From Mesorhizobium australicum WSM2073 (GTDB lineage Bacteria; Pseudomonadota; Alphaproteobacteria; Rhizobiales; Rhizobiaceae), in assembly GCF_000230995.2 (NCBI RefSeq), contig NC_019973.1, forward strand, positions 3,424,001-3,488,000: 64,000 nt of DNA, written 5' to 3'. Below are positions 17,029 through 24,614 of this stretch, piece by piece (position 1 is the stretch's first letter; each line of letters opens with the position of its first letter). The notes under the pieces were generated by a model. That model did not search any database. It saw only the letters and a list, made by a program, of their open reading frames with translations, and was not told the origin of the DNA. The position numbers and the translations under genes were made by a program.

Positions 17029-17658
17029 ATGCAGGAAACAAACCTAGAACTTTTTCCAACTGCCGAGCCCACGATCGACATCGTCCCGGGCCGCAAGCTG
17101 ACGGCAAAGGCAGTGGCGCTCTATGCCGCTCCGTCCGATCATTTCGAGACGAAAGCCGTCGAGGAATTGCATCTTGGCTTCGACGGAATCGCGAATGACT
17201 TCCATTCCGGAATGACGCGGCGTTCCGGTGGGCGCGAGCCTTGGTATCCGCGCGGCACGGAGATGCGCAACGAGCGGCAATTGTCGCTGGTCGCCGCCGA
17301 CGAGCTTTCGATCGTCGCCGAGCGCATGGGCCTGGAGGAGATCAAGCCGGAATGGATCGGCGCCAATATGCTGATCGGGGGCGTGCCACGTCTGTCGATG
17401 CTGCCGGCCGGCTCACTGATGTTCTTCCAAGGGGGCGTGACGATCAAAATCGACGCGCAGAACAAGCCGTGCCGGGTCGCCGGGCAATCCATCGCCACGC
17501 ATGTCCATGCATCGGATCGTGATGCAGCCGCGCTGCTCTTCCCGCAGACGGCGAAGCGGCTGCGTGGCCTTGTCGCGTGGGTTGAAAAACCCGGCGTGGT
17601 CAGGGTCGGCGAAGAGATTTCGGTGCGTGTGCCGGAGCAATGGATTTACAAGGCATAG
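17029..17658 (+). CDS. MOSC domain-containing protein
   Basis: A 209-residue protein consisting of a single MOSC domain, the C-terminal module of molybdenum cofactor sulfurases. The conserved cysteine that would carry the sulfane sulfur is in DAQNKPCRVAG (about residue 150), and the domain contains the expected NERQLSLVAADEL and IGANMLIGG blocks. Stand-alone MOSC proteins such as YiiM bind molybdenum cofactor and reduce N-hydroxylated compounds. No Moco gene is nearby, so the partner is unknown. It lies alone between convergent and divergent neighbours. Confidence 0.9.
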   Translation: MQETNLELFPTAEPTIDIVPGRKLTAKAVALYAAPSDHFETKAVEELHLGFDGIANDFHSGMTRRSGGREPWYPRGTEMRNERQLSLVAADELSIVAERMGLEEIKPEWIGANMLIGGVPRLSMLPAGSLMFFQGGVTIKIDAQNKPCRVAGQSIATHVHASDRDAAALLFPQTAKRLRGLVAWVEKPGVVRVGEEISVRVPEQWIYKA

Positions 17659-17697
17659 CTACGCCGCCCACTAGCGGCGTAACTATTATTTTGGGTG

Positions 17698-18537
17698 TCA
17701 GCCCTTGCGGTTCTTGTTGACGCCTTGCGCCATGACGGAGACGTGGTCCCACTTGTCCCAGGTGGCGAGGCGGTTGGCGTATTCCTGGCGTATCATCGGC
17801 AGGCCGCCATCGCCGAAGAACACCCTCAGCGGCGGCTCTGCCGCATCGACGATGGCCAGCATCGCCGGCCCGGTCGCCTCGGGATCGCCAGCAACCGAGT
17901 TGGCGCGGCGCTCGGCCATCTTGGCGCGGGCGGGCGCATAGGCCTCGATCGGCTTGGAGACCTTGGCCGATGCTCCCGACCAGTCGGTGGAGAAGCCGCC
18001 CGGCTCGACCAGCGTGACATGGATGCCGAATTCCGCGACCTCGATGCTGAGCGACTGGCTGAAGGCTTCCAGCGCCCATTTCGAGGCATGGTAGAGGCCG
18101 AGCGAGGCAAAGGCATTGACGCCGCCGATCGACGAGATCTGGATGATGTGGCCGGAGCGCTGCGCCCGCATGATCGGCAGGACAGCCTGGGTAACCCACA
18201 GCGCGCCGAACACATTGGTCTCGATCTGGTCGCGGGCTTCCTGTTCGCTGACTTCCTCGATGGCGCCGAAATGGCCGTAGCCGGCATTGTTGATGACGAC
18301 GTCGAGCCGGCCAAAGCGCTTGTGCGCCTCGGCGACAGCGGCATCGACGGCTTTCTTGTCGGTGACGTCGAGCTTTATGGCGGCGATGTTGTCGCCGTAT
18401 CTATCGACGAGATCGGCGAGCGTGCCGGTGTCGCGGGCGGTCGCTGCAACGCGGTCGCCACGCGCCAGTGCGGCCTCGGCCCAGACGCGGCCAAAGCCTT
18501 TCGACGATCCGGTGATGAACCAAACCTTTGATGTCAT
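17698..18537 (-). CDS. Short-chain dehydrogenase/reductase (SDR)
   Basis: A 279-residue classical SDR. The nucleotide-binding motif is TGSSKGFGR (residues 9-17), NNAGYGHFG follows, and the catalytic Ser-Tyr-Lys set is in the segment ISSIGG...YHASK. The basic residue after the glycine motif and the absence of an acidic residue at the end of beta-2 suggest NADP(H), but this is weak evidence. The substrate cannot be predicted. It is a single gene on the - strand, convergent with the MOSC gene. Confidence 0.92.
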   Translation of the reverse strand: MTSKVWFITGSSKGFGRVWAEAALARGDRVAATARDTGTLADLVDRYGDNIAAIKLDVTDKKAVDAAVAEAHKRFGRLDVVINNAGYGHFGAIEEVSEQEARDQIETNVFGALWVTQAVLPIMRAQRSGHIIQISSIGGVNAFASLGLYHASKWALEAFSQSLSIEVAEFGIHVTLVEPGGFSTDWSGASAKVSKPIEAYAPARAKMAERRANSVAGDPEATGPAMLAIVDAAEPPLRVFFGDGGLPMIRQEYANRLATWDKWDHVSVMAQGVNKNRKG

Positions 18538-18690
18538 GATGTGGAATCCTTGCCCCTGCGGGGCGCAATTTCTGGATGGAAGCGGAGGCTTCTCCGCTTT
18601 CGGGCATATACGGCCTGTTCCGTGATTTTCCAGAGGCGAGGGGGAATCTTTTTGAACAAGACGCAGAGCGCCATCTGCCCGGCAGTGGCC

Positions 18691-19005
18691 TCATTCCTCC
18701 TCGTCATCGGCGTCGAGCAGGCGCGTGGCGCGCCAGCGCGTGAGCATGATGTTGGTTTGCTCGATGACGAAGAACCGGGCGGAGTCGCGGTCATAGCCCT
18801 CGGCCAGCAGCTTTTCGTAATCGGTGTGCATGTGGCGGATGTGGGCGATCGTCGCCAGCCAGACGGCGATCGTCGGCGGCAAGGTTTTCATATGAACCGA
18901 GCCGGCATCGGTGCGGATCTTCTCCATGTCGGCATAAGGGGCCAGCGGCAGAAGTGCTGTCAAAGCCTTGGCGATAGCGCGGCGGCGGCCGGTTGGTGCC
19001 GTCAT
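18691..19005 (-). CDS. DUF2293 domain-containing protein
   Basis: A 104-residue basic-to-acidic protein that matches DUF2293 in overall pattern: PTGRRRAIAKALTALLPLAPYAD, HMKTLPPTIAVWLATIAHIRHMHTDYEKLLAEGYDRDSARFFV, and a C-terminal arginine-rich then acidic tail. Its function is unknown. The start overlaps the trmO stop by four bases (ATGA), so it is translated together with the tRNA methyltransferase. A role near RNA or the same stress is possible but is only an inference from the coupling. Confidence 0.85.
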   Translation of the reverse strand: MTAPTGRRRAIAKALTALLPLAPYADMEKIRTDAGSVHMKTLPPTIAVWLATIAHIRHMHTDYEKLLAEGYDRDSARFFVIEQTNIMLTRWRATRLLDADDEEE

Positions 19006-19526
19006 CGTCCGTCACGCCCTTCAACAGTTGCCTCGGCAATGGCATCGGTCGAGGCGAAATACGGCTTGATGTCGATGACCGGCGTGCCGTCGAGCACGTC
19101 GATGGCGTCGAGGTCGACGCGCCCGATGCCAATGTCCAATCCGACGAGTTTGGTCACGTGCAGGCCGACCGGGTTCGGCCGGGCAGGGGAGCGCAGGCCG
19201 AATACGCCTTTCGATTCAGCAGCATGGCGGGGTTTTTGCACGATCAGATTCCGCGGCGCGTGATGCAGCCAGGACAGGATGACGACGTGGCTGGCGCGCT
19301 CCAGCCCGCGCAGGCCCGCACGAAAGGGCGCATCGATGGTCAGCACCGCGGGCTGTCCCGCCTCGCGCGCGGCGCGCATGTTCTTCGGGCAGCTATCCCG
19401 GGTGATCCACGGCGAGGCAATACGGCCGATGAAGACGATGCCGGCGTCCGGCGGCATCAAGGCCGGATCCTGGTCCAGTCTCTGCTCGCCTTCGCGAGCC
19501 TCGAACATCTCACGCGGTTCGGTCAT
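19002..19526 (-). CDS. trmO: tRNA (N6-threonylcarbamoyladenosine-37 N6)-methyltransferase TrmO
   Basis: A 174-residue protein of the TsaA/YaeB (UPF0066) family, which uses SAM to methylate t6A37 to m6t6A37 in tRNA-Thr. Diagnostic features are FIGRIASPW, CPKNMRAAREAG, the LERASHVVILSWLHHAPRN segment, FGLRSPARPNPVGLHVTKLVG and the terminal VLDGTPVIDIKPYF. The chosen ATG precedes TEPREMFEAREGEQ; the frame stays open 91 codons further but crosses the repeat and the metF-side regulatory region. It is translationally coupled to the DUF2293 gene. Confidence 0.92.
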   Translation of the reverse strand: MTEPREMFEAREGEQRLDQDPALMPPDAGIVFIGRIASPWITRDSCPKNMRAAREAGQPAVLTIDAPFRAGLRGLERASHVVILSWLHHAPRNLIVQKPRHAAESKGVFGLRSPARPNPVGLHVTKLVGLDIGIGRVDLDAIDVLDGTPVIDIKPYFASTDAIAEATVEGRDGR

Positions 19527-19543
19527 TGCCTGTCTCTGTGCTG

Positions 19544-19590
19544 GTGCATGCCATTGTCTCAAAACCGCTAGACGTTTCGGGCTGATCCGG
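19544..19590 (+). repeat. Dispersed palindromic element, copy A
   Basis: This degenerate copy begins GTGCATGCCATTGTCTCAAA and continues ACCGCTAGACGTTTCGGGC. It aligns with copies at 27171-27219, 61354-61401 (inverted) and 62432-62481. Its right arm is poorly preserved. It lies 18 bases upstream of the trmO start. Confidence 0.6.
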
Positions 19591-19662
19591 ACCGGGAAAT
19601 CACGCATGCGGCATTTTCTGGTCCGGAAGCGACATAGCGCTTGCAAGGTCGCCGAATTCGAC

Positions 19663-19678
19663 ATAAACATATGTTTAT
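19663..19678. promoter_or_regulatory. Perfect 16-bp palindrome, probable operator of the ArsR/methyltransferase-metF operon
   Basis: ATAAACATATGTTTAT is perfectly self-complementary and lies 23 bases before the regulator's start codon. The position overlaps or adjoins the expected promoter, as for autorepression. A dimeric winged-helix regulator encoded immediately downstream is the natural ligand. Confidence 0.72.
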
Positions 19679-19701
19679 ATCTTTTCAAAGAGAATACGCT
19701 G

Positions 19702-20724
19702 ATGCATGTCTCGCTCGACACCATGGTGGATACGCTGAAGGCGGCGGCCGAATCCAGCCGCCTGCGCATATTGGCATTGTTGTCGCGTGGCGACCTCACC
19801 GTTTCCGACCTTACCGAAATTCTCGGCCAGTCGCAGCCGCGTGTCTCGCGCCACCTGAAGCTGCTGCTCGAGGCGGGGCTGATCGGCCGCTACCAGGAAG
19901 GGTCGTGGGCGTTCTTCCGCCTGTCGGACGCCGATTCGGCGCGAGACTTCGTGATGAGGCTGGTTGCCGGCATTCGCGGCGCCGATCCGCAGGTCGAGCG
20001 TGATCTGGAGCGACTGACCTCGGTCAAGCGCAAGCGCCAGGACCGCGCCACCGCGTACTTTTCGCAGAACGCCGCAAGCTGGGATCATATCCGCTCGCTG
20101 CATGTGCCCGACCGTGCGGTGGAGGCCGCGATGCTGAAGCTGGTCGGCAAGCGGCCGTTCCAGTCCATGCTCGACCTTGGCACCGGCACCGGGCGGCTGC
20201 TCGAAATCTTCTCGCCGCTCTACCGGCGGGGGATCGGCATCGACATGTCGCGAGAGATGCTGACCGTGGCGCGCGCCAATCTCGACAAGGCCGGCGTTTC
20301 GAACGCGCAGGTGCGGCAGGGCGATATCTTTTCGCCGCCGGTCGAGCGCGATGCCTTCGATCTCGTCACCATCCACCAGGTGCTGCACTATCTCGACGAC
20401 CCGGCCCGCGCCATCCATGAGGCGGCGCGGCTGCTTCGGCCGGCCGGCCGTCTCGTCATCGTCGATTTCGCGCCGCACACACTGGAATTCCTGCGCGACG
20501 AGCATGCGCATATGCGGCTGGGCTTTTCCGACCGGCAGATCGGAGAGTGGTTCTCCGAAGCCGGCCTCGATCTCGAGGATGCCCAGGAGTTCGAACCGCG
20601 CGGCGGCAACGAGGCCAGGCTCACCGTCAAGCTTTGGCTTGGCCGCGACCGGCGCCTGCTGATCGCCGATCCTGCCAATGCCAGCCAGCAGACCAGAGTG
20701 AGCTCGATAGGGGAAATCGCCTGA
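19702..20724 (+). CDS. ArsR-family regulator fused to a SAM-methyltransferase-like domain (SahR-like)
   Basis: A 340-residue fusion. Residues 1-95 are an ArsR winged-helix domain (LRILALLSRGDLTVSDLTEILGQSQPRVSRHL). Residues 110-320 are a class I methyltransferase fold with the SAM/SAH motif MLDLGTGTGRLLEIF (about 156-170) and a later ARLLRPAGRLVIVDFAPH. Proteins of this form, called SahR in several Proteobacteria, sense S-adenosylhomocysteine or SAM and control methionine-cycle genes. Here the stop overlaps the metF start (TGATG), and a perfect palindrome lies upstream, both supporting that role. Whether the second domain still methylates anything is unknown. Confidence 0.88.
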   Translation: MHVSLDTMVDTLKAAAESSRLRILALLSRGDLTVSDLTEILGQSQPRVSRHLKLLLEAGLIGRYQEGSWAFFRLSDADSARDFVMRLVAGIRGADPQVERDLERLTSVKRKRQDRATAYFSQNAASWDHIRSLHVPDRAVEAAMLKLVGKRPFQSMLDLGTGTGRLLEIFSPLYRRGIGIDMSREMLTVARANLDKAGVSNAQVRQGDIFSPPVERDAFDLVTIHQVLHYLDDPARAIHEAARLLRPAGRLVIVDFAPHTLEFLRDEHAHMRLGFSDRQIGEWFSEAGLDLEDAQEFEPRGGNEARLTVKLWLGRDRRLLIADPANASQQTRVSSIGEIA

Positions 20725-21635
20725 TGAACCAGTTTCGTTTTTCCCGCCGGCCCGATATCGGCGACAAGGTCAGGGTTTCGTTCGAGTTCTTCCCGCCGAA
20801 GAACGACGAGATGGAGGCAAGACTGTGGGATACGGTCACAAGGCTCGAGCCGCTGCAGCCGAAATTCGTCTCGGTGACCTATGGCGCCGGCGGTTCGACG
20901 CGTGAGCGCACGGCGCGCACCATCGGCCGTATCCTGAAGGAGACCAGCCTGACGCCGGCCGCGCACATGACTTGCGTCGACGCCGCTCGCCATCAGGTCG
21001 ACGCCGTGATCCAGGAATTCACCGACATGGGGGTGAAACGCTTCGTCGCCTTGCGCGGCGATCCGGCGGAAGGCGTCGGCGCCGCCTACCGACCGCATCC
21101 GGACGGCTACGCCAACGGCTCCGAGCTGGTCGGGGCGCTGAAGGACGCCGGCGATTTCGACATCTCGGTTTCGGCCTATCCGGAAAAGCATCCGGAAAGC
21201 CCTGACTTCGCCACCGACATCGACATGCTGAAGCGCAAGGTCGACAACGGCGCGACGCGGGCGATCACCCAGTTCTTCTTCGACAACGATCTCTACGAAC
21301 GTTACGTCGAGCGCGCGCGCCGCGCCGGCATCTACATCCCGATCGTTCCCGGCATCCTGCCGGTGCACAATTTCACCCAGGTCGCCAATTTCTCGGCGCG
21401 CTGCGGCGCGCTGGTGCCGGCATGGCTGGCCGAGCGTTTCGACGGCCTGCAGAACGACCCACAGACGCATGCGTTGGTGGCATCCGCCGTCGCCGCCGAG
21501 CAGGTTCTGGACCTGGTCGAGCGTGGCGTGGGCGATTTCCACTTCTACACAATGAACCGGGCCGACCTCGTCTTCGCCGTCTGCCATATGATCGGCATCC
21601 GCTCGCATGAGGTGGCGGGCTCCGCTGCTGCCTGA
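20724..21635 (+). CDS. metF: 5,10-methylenetetrahydrofolate reductase
   Basis: A 303-residue flavoprotein that reduces methylene-THF to 5-methyl-THF, the methyl donor for methionine synthesis. Family marks include VSFEFFPPKNDEMEARLW, FVSVTYGAGGSTRERT with the catalytic Glu early in FEFFPPK, AHMTCVDA, RGDP, and ITQFFFDNDLYERYV. Length equals E. coli MetF (296). The start codon overlaps the regulator stop by one base, so expression is coupled to the ArsR/methyltransferase protein. A hairpin terminator lies 18 bases after the stop. Confidence 0.96.
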   Translation: MNQFRFSRRPDIGDKVRVSFEFFPPKNDEMEARLWDTVTRLEPLQPKFVSVTYGAGGSTRERTARTIGRILKETSLTPAAHMTCVDAARHQVDAVIQEFTDMGVKRFVALRGDPAEGVGAAYRPHPDGYANGSELVGALKDAGDFDISVSAYPEKHPESPDFATDIDMLKRKVDNGATRAITQFFFDNDLYERYVERARRAGIYIPIVPGILPVHNFTQVANFSARCGALVPAWLAERFDGLQNDPQTHALVASAVAAEQVLDLVERGVGDFHFYTMNRADLVFAVCHMIGIRSHEVAGSAAA

Positions 21636-21653
21636 GGGTCAGTCAGGTAAGCA

Positions 21654-21679
21654 AAAGGCCGGGTAAAAACCCGGCCTTT
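21654..21679. terminator. Terminator between metF and a convergent small gene
   Basis: A perfect 10-bp stem (AAAGGCCGGG and CCCGGCCTTT) with an A-rich loop lies 18 bases past metF. Read on the - strand it ends in TTTTGCTT, so it can also end the small gene transcribed toward it. Confidence 0.82.
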
Positions 21680-21726
21680 CGAATCGGTTGGACTATTTGC
21701 TGCTGGTCTTCCCCGTCTTGGCGGGT

Positions 21727-21813
21727 TCAGGGAAGGACGCCCATAATGAGGGCGCCGATGAAAGCAAACGCAGCACAAATCATCAATGCGTTGATTGGCC
21801 TCGTAAGTCCCAT
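21727..21813 (-). CDS. 28-residue predicted membrane peptide
   Basis: A very short gene: the peptide starts MGLTRPINALMICAAFAF and ends with GVLP. After a short basic N-terminus nearly everything is one hydrophobic helix (residues 8-27), so it is probably inserted in the inner membrane. The reason to call it real is the strong ribosome site AGGAGG seven bases before the ATG and the terminator shared with metF. A second ATG seven bases upstream opens only an 11-codon frame. Function is unknown; single-helix peptides of this size often modulate a membrane protein. Confidence 0.6.
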   Translation of the reverse strand: MGLTRPINALMICAAFAFIGALIMGVLP

Positions 21814-22024
21814 GACATAGCCTCCTCTTAAAGAGCTATGCCCTGGAGTCTAGGTTCATTTGTGCCACAGGCAAGCGGAAAATGTGCTGCATTGCGACGT
21901 GATTGTGGATTTTGCGACTTCGGTTTCGCCGTTAGCCGTTGAAACTCCTTGGCAAAACCCGCTTCATGCCTGTGAATAAATTATGGCGGTGGCGTGTCGA
22001 TGCTGTGTCATGGCAGCGCTACCC

Positions 22025-22052
22025 TCGCGAAAGTCGCCTTCGACTTTCGCGA
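22025..22052 (-). terminator. Strong hairpin after the EamA transporter gene
   Basis: A perfect 12-bp stem (TCGCGAAAGTCG and CGACTTTCGCGA) with a CCTT loop lies 17 bases beyond the EamA stop on the - strand. It lacks a long T run, so termination is likely but not certain. Confidence 0.55.
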
Positions 22053-22068
22053 TTGCACATGCCGAGCT

Positions 22069-22986
22069 CTAACGCCGTCCGAACACTCGCCCGTCGATTG
22101 TCAGAAGACCAAGTCCGATCAGCACCACACCGCCGATCTCAAACGATTCCAGCCGCTCGCCAAGGAAAAGAAAGCCGAGCAGCATGGCACTGGCCGGCAC
22201 GATCAGCGTGACCAGCGAGGCGTTGGTTGCCCCGGCCGAGGCGACGAGGTTGAAGTAGAGGATGTAGGCGAAGGCCGTCGAAAGAAGCGCCAGCGCCAGC
22301 ACCGCCGCCCACACCGGCGCCGAGGCGGAGAACAGGCCGGCCGGGCCATGGGCGAAGAGCACGATCGGGATCATGATGATGGTCGAAGCCGTCAACTGCC
22401 CGGTGGCGACGACTGGCGAGGGCCCGCCCTTGAAACGGCGGGCGACCATCAGCGCGATACCGTAGGACAGCGAGGCGCCGATCAGCGCGAATTTGGCCCA
22501 GACAGGGCCGCCGAGCCCCGCCAGCAGGCCGGGACCGATCATCACAGCGGTGCCGGCGACACCGAGCCCAATGCCGGCGAGCTTGTTCCAGGACAGCTTT
22601 TCATCTGATGTCAACGCATTGGCCAGGAGCAGCGTCCAGAACGGCGTCGTGGCATTGAGGACGGAAGCGACGCCGGCCCCCAATTGGGTTTGACCGGCAA
22701 AGATCAGCGAGAACGGGACGACATTGTTGGTGAAGGCCAGTAGGAAGAACAGGCCGGCATGCGGCAGAGCGGCGCGGAAGGACGGTCCGCGCAAGCCGAG
22801 ATAGAGCTGCAGGGCTATCGCCGCGATGGCGACGCGAAACAGCACCAGCACCAGCGGTTGAAGCTCCGCCACCGCGATGCGGGCGAAGAAGAACGAGCCG
22901 CCCCAGATGGCGCCGAGCAGCAGCAATTGCCCCCAGTCCCTGAGCGTCATCGGTCCGCGTGGCGCAGATGCAGCGGTCACTGCCAT
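22069..22986 (-). CDS. EamA/DMT family transporter
   Basis: A 305-residue membrane protein with two EamA repeats, each about five helices (residues 18-140 and 165-300). The first repeat opens LLLLGAIWGGSFFFARIAVAELQPLVLVLFRV, and the second contains ALLSTAFAYILYFNLVASAGAT and FLGERLESFEIGGVVLIGLGLL. Members export amino acids, metabolites or drugs; the substrate cannot be predicted. The ATG has a GGAGAGG site six bases upstream. The longer frame upstream is Arg/Trp-rich and unlikely to be translated. Confidence 0.92.
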   Translation of the reverse strand: MAVTAASAPRGPMTLRDWGQLLLLGAIWGGSFFFARIAVAELQPLVLVLFRVAIAAIALQLYLGLRGPSFRAALPHAGLFFLLAFTNNVVPFSLIFAGQTQLGAGVASVLNATTPFWTLLLANALTSDEKLSWNKLAGIGLGVAGTAVMIGPGLLAGLGGPVWAKFALIGASLSYGIALMVARRFKGGPSPVVATGQLTASTIIMIPIVLFAHGPAGLFSASAPVWAAVLALALLSTAFAYILYFNLVASAGATNASLVTLIVPASAMLLGFLFLGERLESFEIGGVVLIGLGLLTIDGRVFGRR

Positions 22987-23293
22987 ATGAATCCTCTCCA
23001 GACAGCCGGAATGCCAGCCGACAGGCGGAAGCCATATCTGGTCCGGGGGCAAGGGCCACCCGAAACCCCACCGGCAGCCAAGCCTTTCGGCAAAGGCCAG
23101 TGCCGTGCCGTCAGGAGCACGAGACACAGAATTGTTTTCGTTGCAGCGCCGCGCGCCTCCAGAGATGCGCAAAGGACGCTTGCAAGGCTCATCCCTGGCG
23201 CATGATCCCTTCCGAAGTCGAAATTAACTTTCGGGGTCATGCGCTAGCCGCTAGCTTGGATTAATTGTGCGAGCTGAAGTCGAGGATTCGTCC
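22987..23293. other. Intergenic region between divergent EamA and decarboxylase genes
   Basis: About 300 bases separate two divergent genes and should hold both promoters. A near palindrome, GCGCTAGCCGCTAGC, lies around 23241-23255. Possible coding frames crossing it are extensions of the neighbours with no ribosome site. No RNA gene was recognised. Confidence 0.5.
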
Positions 23294-24514
23294 ATGCAGC
23301 GATTCGAGAATGCAAGCGAGGCTGCACTGGTGCTTCGCCCGGACGACCCGGTCTACTGCTTCCGCCCGCAGGTCTTGAAGGCGGATGCGAAGCAGTTCAT
23401 GGGCATGTTCCCCGGCAAGACCGCCTACGCGGTCAAGACCAATGGCGAGCAGATCGTGCTGAAGACGCTGGTCGAGGCCGGCGTCACCGCCTTCGACGTC
23501 GCTTCACCAGGCGAGTTCGCCGCCGTGCGCGCCGTCTCGCCCGATGCGGAGATGCTCTACATGCATCCCGTCAAGGCGCAGTCGGACATCAAGCTGGCTT
23601 TGGAGAAATACGGCATTCGCGTCATCTCGCTCGACCATGAGGACGAGATCACCAAGCTGACCCGCGTGGTGCGGGCGCTCGATATTGACCCGGGCGCGGT
23701 CAGCGTCTTCGTGCGTGTGCAGACAAAGGGCCATGCCGCCTACGAGCTGTCCAAGAAATTCGGCGCCGGGCCTGCCTATGCGGTCGAACTCGCCGAGCGG
23801 CTGAACCGCACCGGCTACAAGGTCGGCCTGTGTTTCCATGTCGGCAGCCAGATCGAGGATCCCGACACCTATGAGCGGGCGCTGGCCTCGGCCGACTGGG
23901 TGCGCAACCGGCTGACCTTCGACATTGCCGGGCTCGATGTCGGCGGCGGTTTCCCGGCCGAATATGGCCATGATCCCAACCGCAAGCAGATCGAAATGCC
24001 GTCGCTCGGCCAGATCATGTCGCGGCTGTCAGGCGACCTGAAGGAGTACCAGTTCGATCAGATACCGCTGGTGGCCGAGCCCGGCCGGGTGATCGTCGCG
24101 CGCTGCCTGTCGCTGATCGTGCGCGTGCTGTTGCGCAAAGGCAAGCGGCTCTACATCAATGACGGTATCTGGGCGTCGCTGTCGGATTCGTGGACCGGCA
24201 AGATCACGCTGCCGGCGCGGTTTATCCCCGATCCGGCGATCCGTACGCGCAATGGCGACGAGAACAAGATCGTACCGTTCAAGGTGTGCGGGGCGACCTG
24301 CGATTCCGTCGACATCTTGTCGCGGCCGTTCTGGCTGCCGGAAACCGTCGACACCGGCGACTGGATCGAGATCGGCCATATCGGCGCTTACTCGCTGTCG
24401 CTCAGAACCCGCTTCAACGGCTTCTATCCCGACACCTTCGTCGAGGTCACGACGCCCTTCGACGAGGGCGACGCGCCGGTGGGGTTTGCAAGTTTGGAGA
24501 CGATGGCGGATTAG
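23294..24514 (+). CDS. PLP-dependent ornithine/lysine-type decarboxylase (group IV)
   Basis: A 406-residue fold-type III decarboxylase. Lys48 in YAVKTN is the PLP lysine. FHVGSQ (about 181-186), the phosphate-binding GGGFP (217-221) and EPGR (262-265) follow, and the second active-site cysteine is Cys336 in VCGATCDSVD. The cysteine motif and length fit ornithine or ornithine/lysine decarboxylases rather than diaminopimelate decarboxylase. The product would be putrescine or cadaverine, feeding polyamine synthesis. Specificity between the two amino acids cannot be settled here. The ATG lies nine codons inside a longer GTG-initiated frame that has no ribosome site. Confidence 0.9.
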   Translation: MQRFENASEAALVLRPDDPVYCFRPQVLKADAKQFMGMFPGKTAYAVKTNGEQIVLKTLVEAGVTAFDVASPGEFAAVRAVSPDAEMLYMHPVKAQSDIKLALEKYGIRVISLDHEDEITKLTRVVRALDIDPGAVSVFVRVQTKGHAAYELSKKFGAGPAYAVELAERLNRTGYKVGLCFHVGSQIEDPDTYERALASADWVRNRLTFDIAGLDVGGGFPAEYGHDPNRKQIEMPSLGQIMSRLSGDLKEYQFDQIPLVAEPGRVIVARCLSLIVRVLLRKGKRLYINDGIWASLSDSWTGKITLPARFIPDPAIRTRNGDENKIVPFKVCGATCDSVDILSRPFWLPETVDTGDWIEIGHIGAYSLSLRTRFNGFYPDTFVEVTTPFDEGDAPVGFASLETMAD

Positions 24515-24576
24515 GAAAAAAGGTGTGAGTAGTCAGTAGTCATGAGTAGTCAGTCGTCAGCAGGGAATCTCTATAT

Positions 24577-24604
24577 CCCACTACCCACTACCCACTACCC
24601 ACTA
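24577..24604. repeat. 7-bp tandem repeat (CCCACTA, four copies)
   Basis: Four exact copies of CCCACTA lie between the decarboxylase and transglycosylase genes. Just upstream, about 24526-24560, a second simple run of AGTAGTC and AGTCGTC units occurs. The stretch is non-coding microsatellite-like DNA between two convergent genes. Confidence 0.85.
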
Positions 24605-24614
24605 CTCGCTCTCT

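Noticed and set aside
18580..18599. Hairpin AAGCGGAG/CTCCGCTT as a terminator after the DUF2293 gene.
   Set aside because: The stem is short, it lies about 90 bases past the stop, and no T run follows on the - strand.
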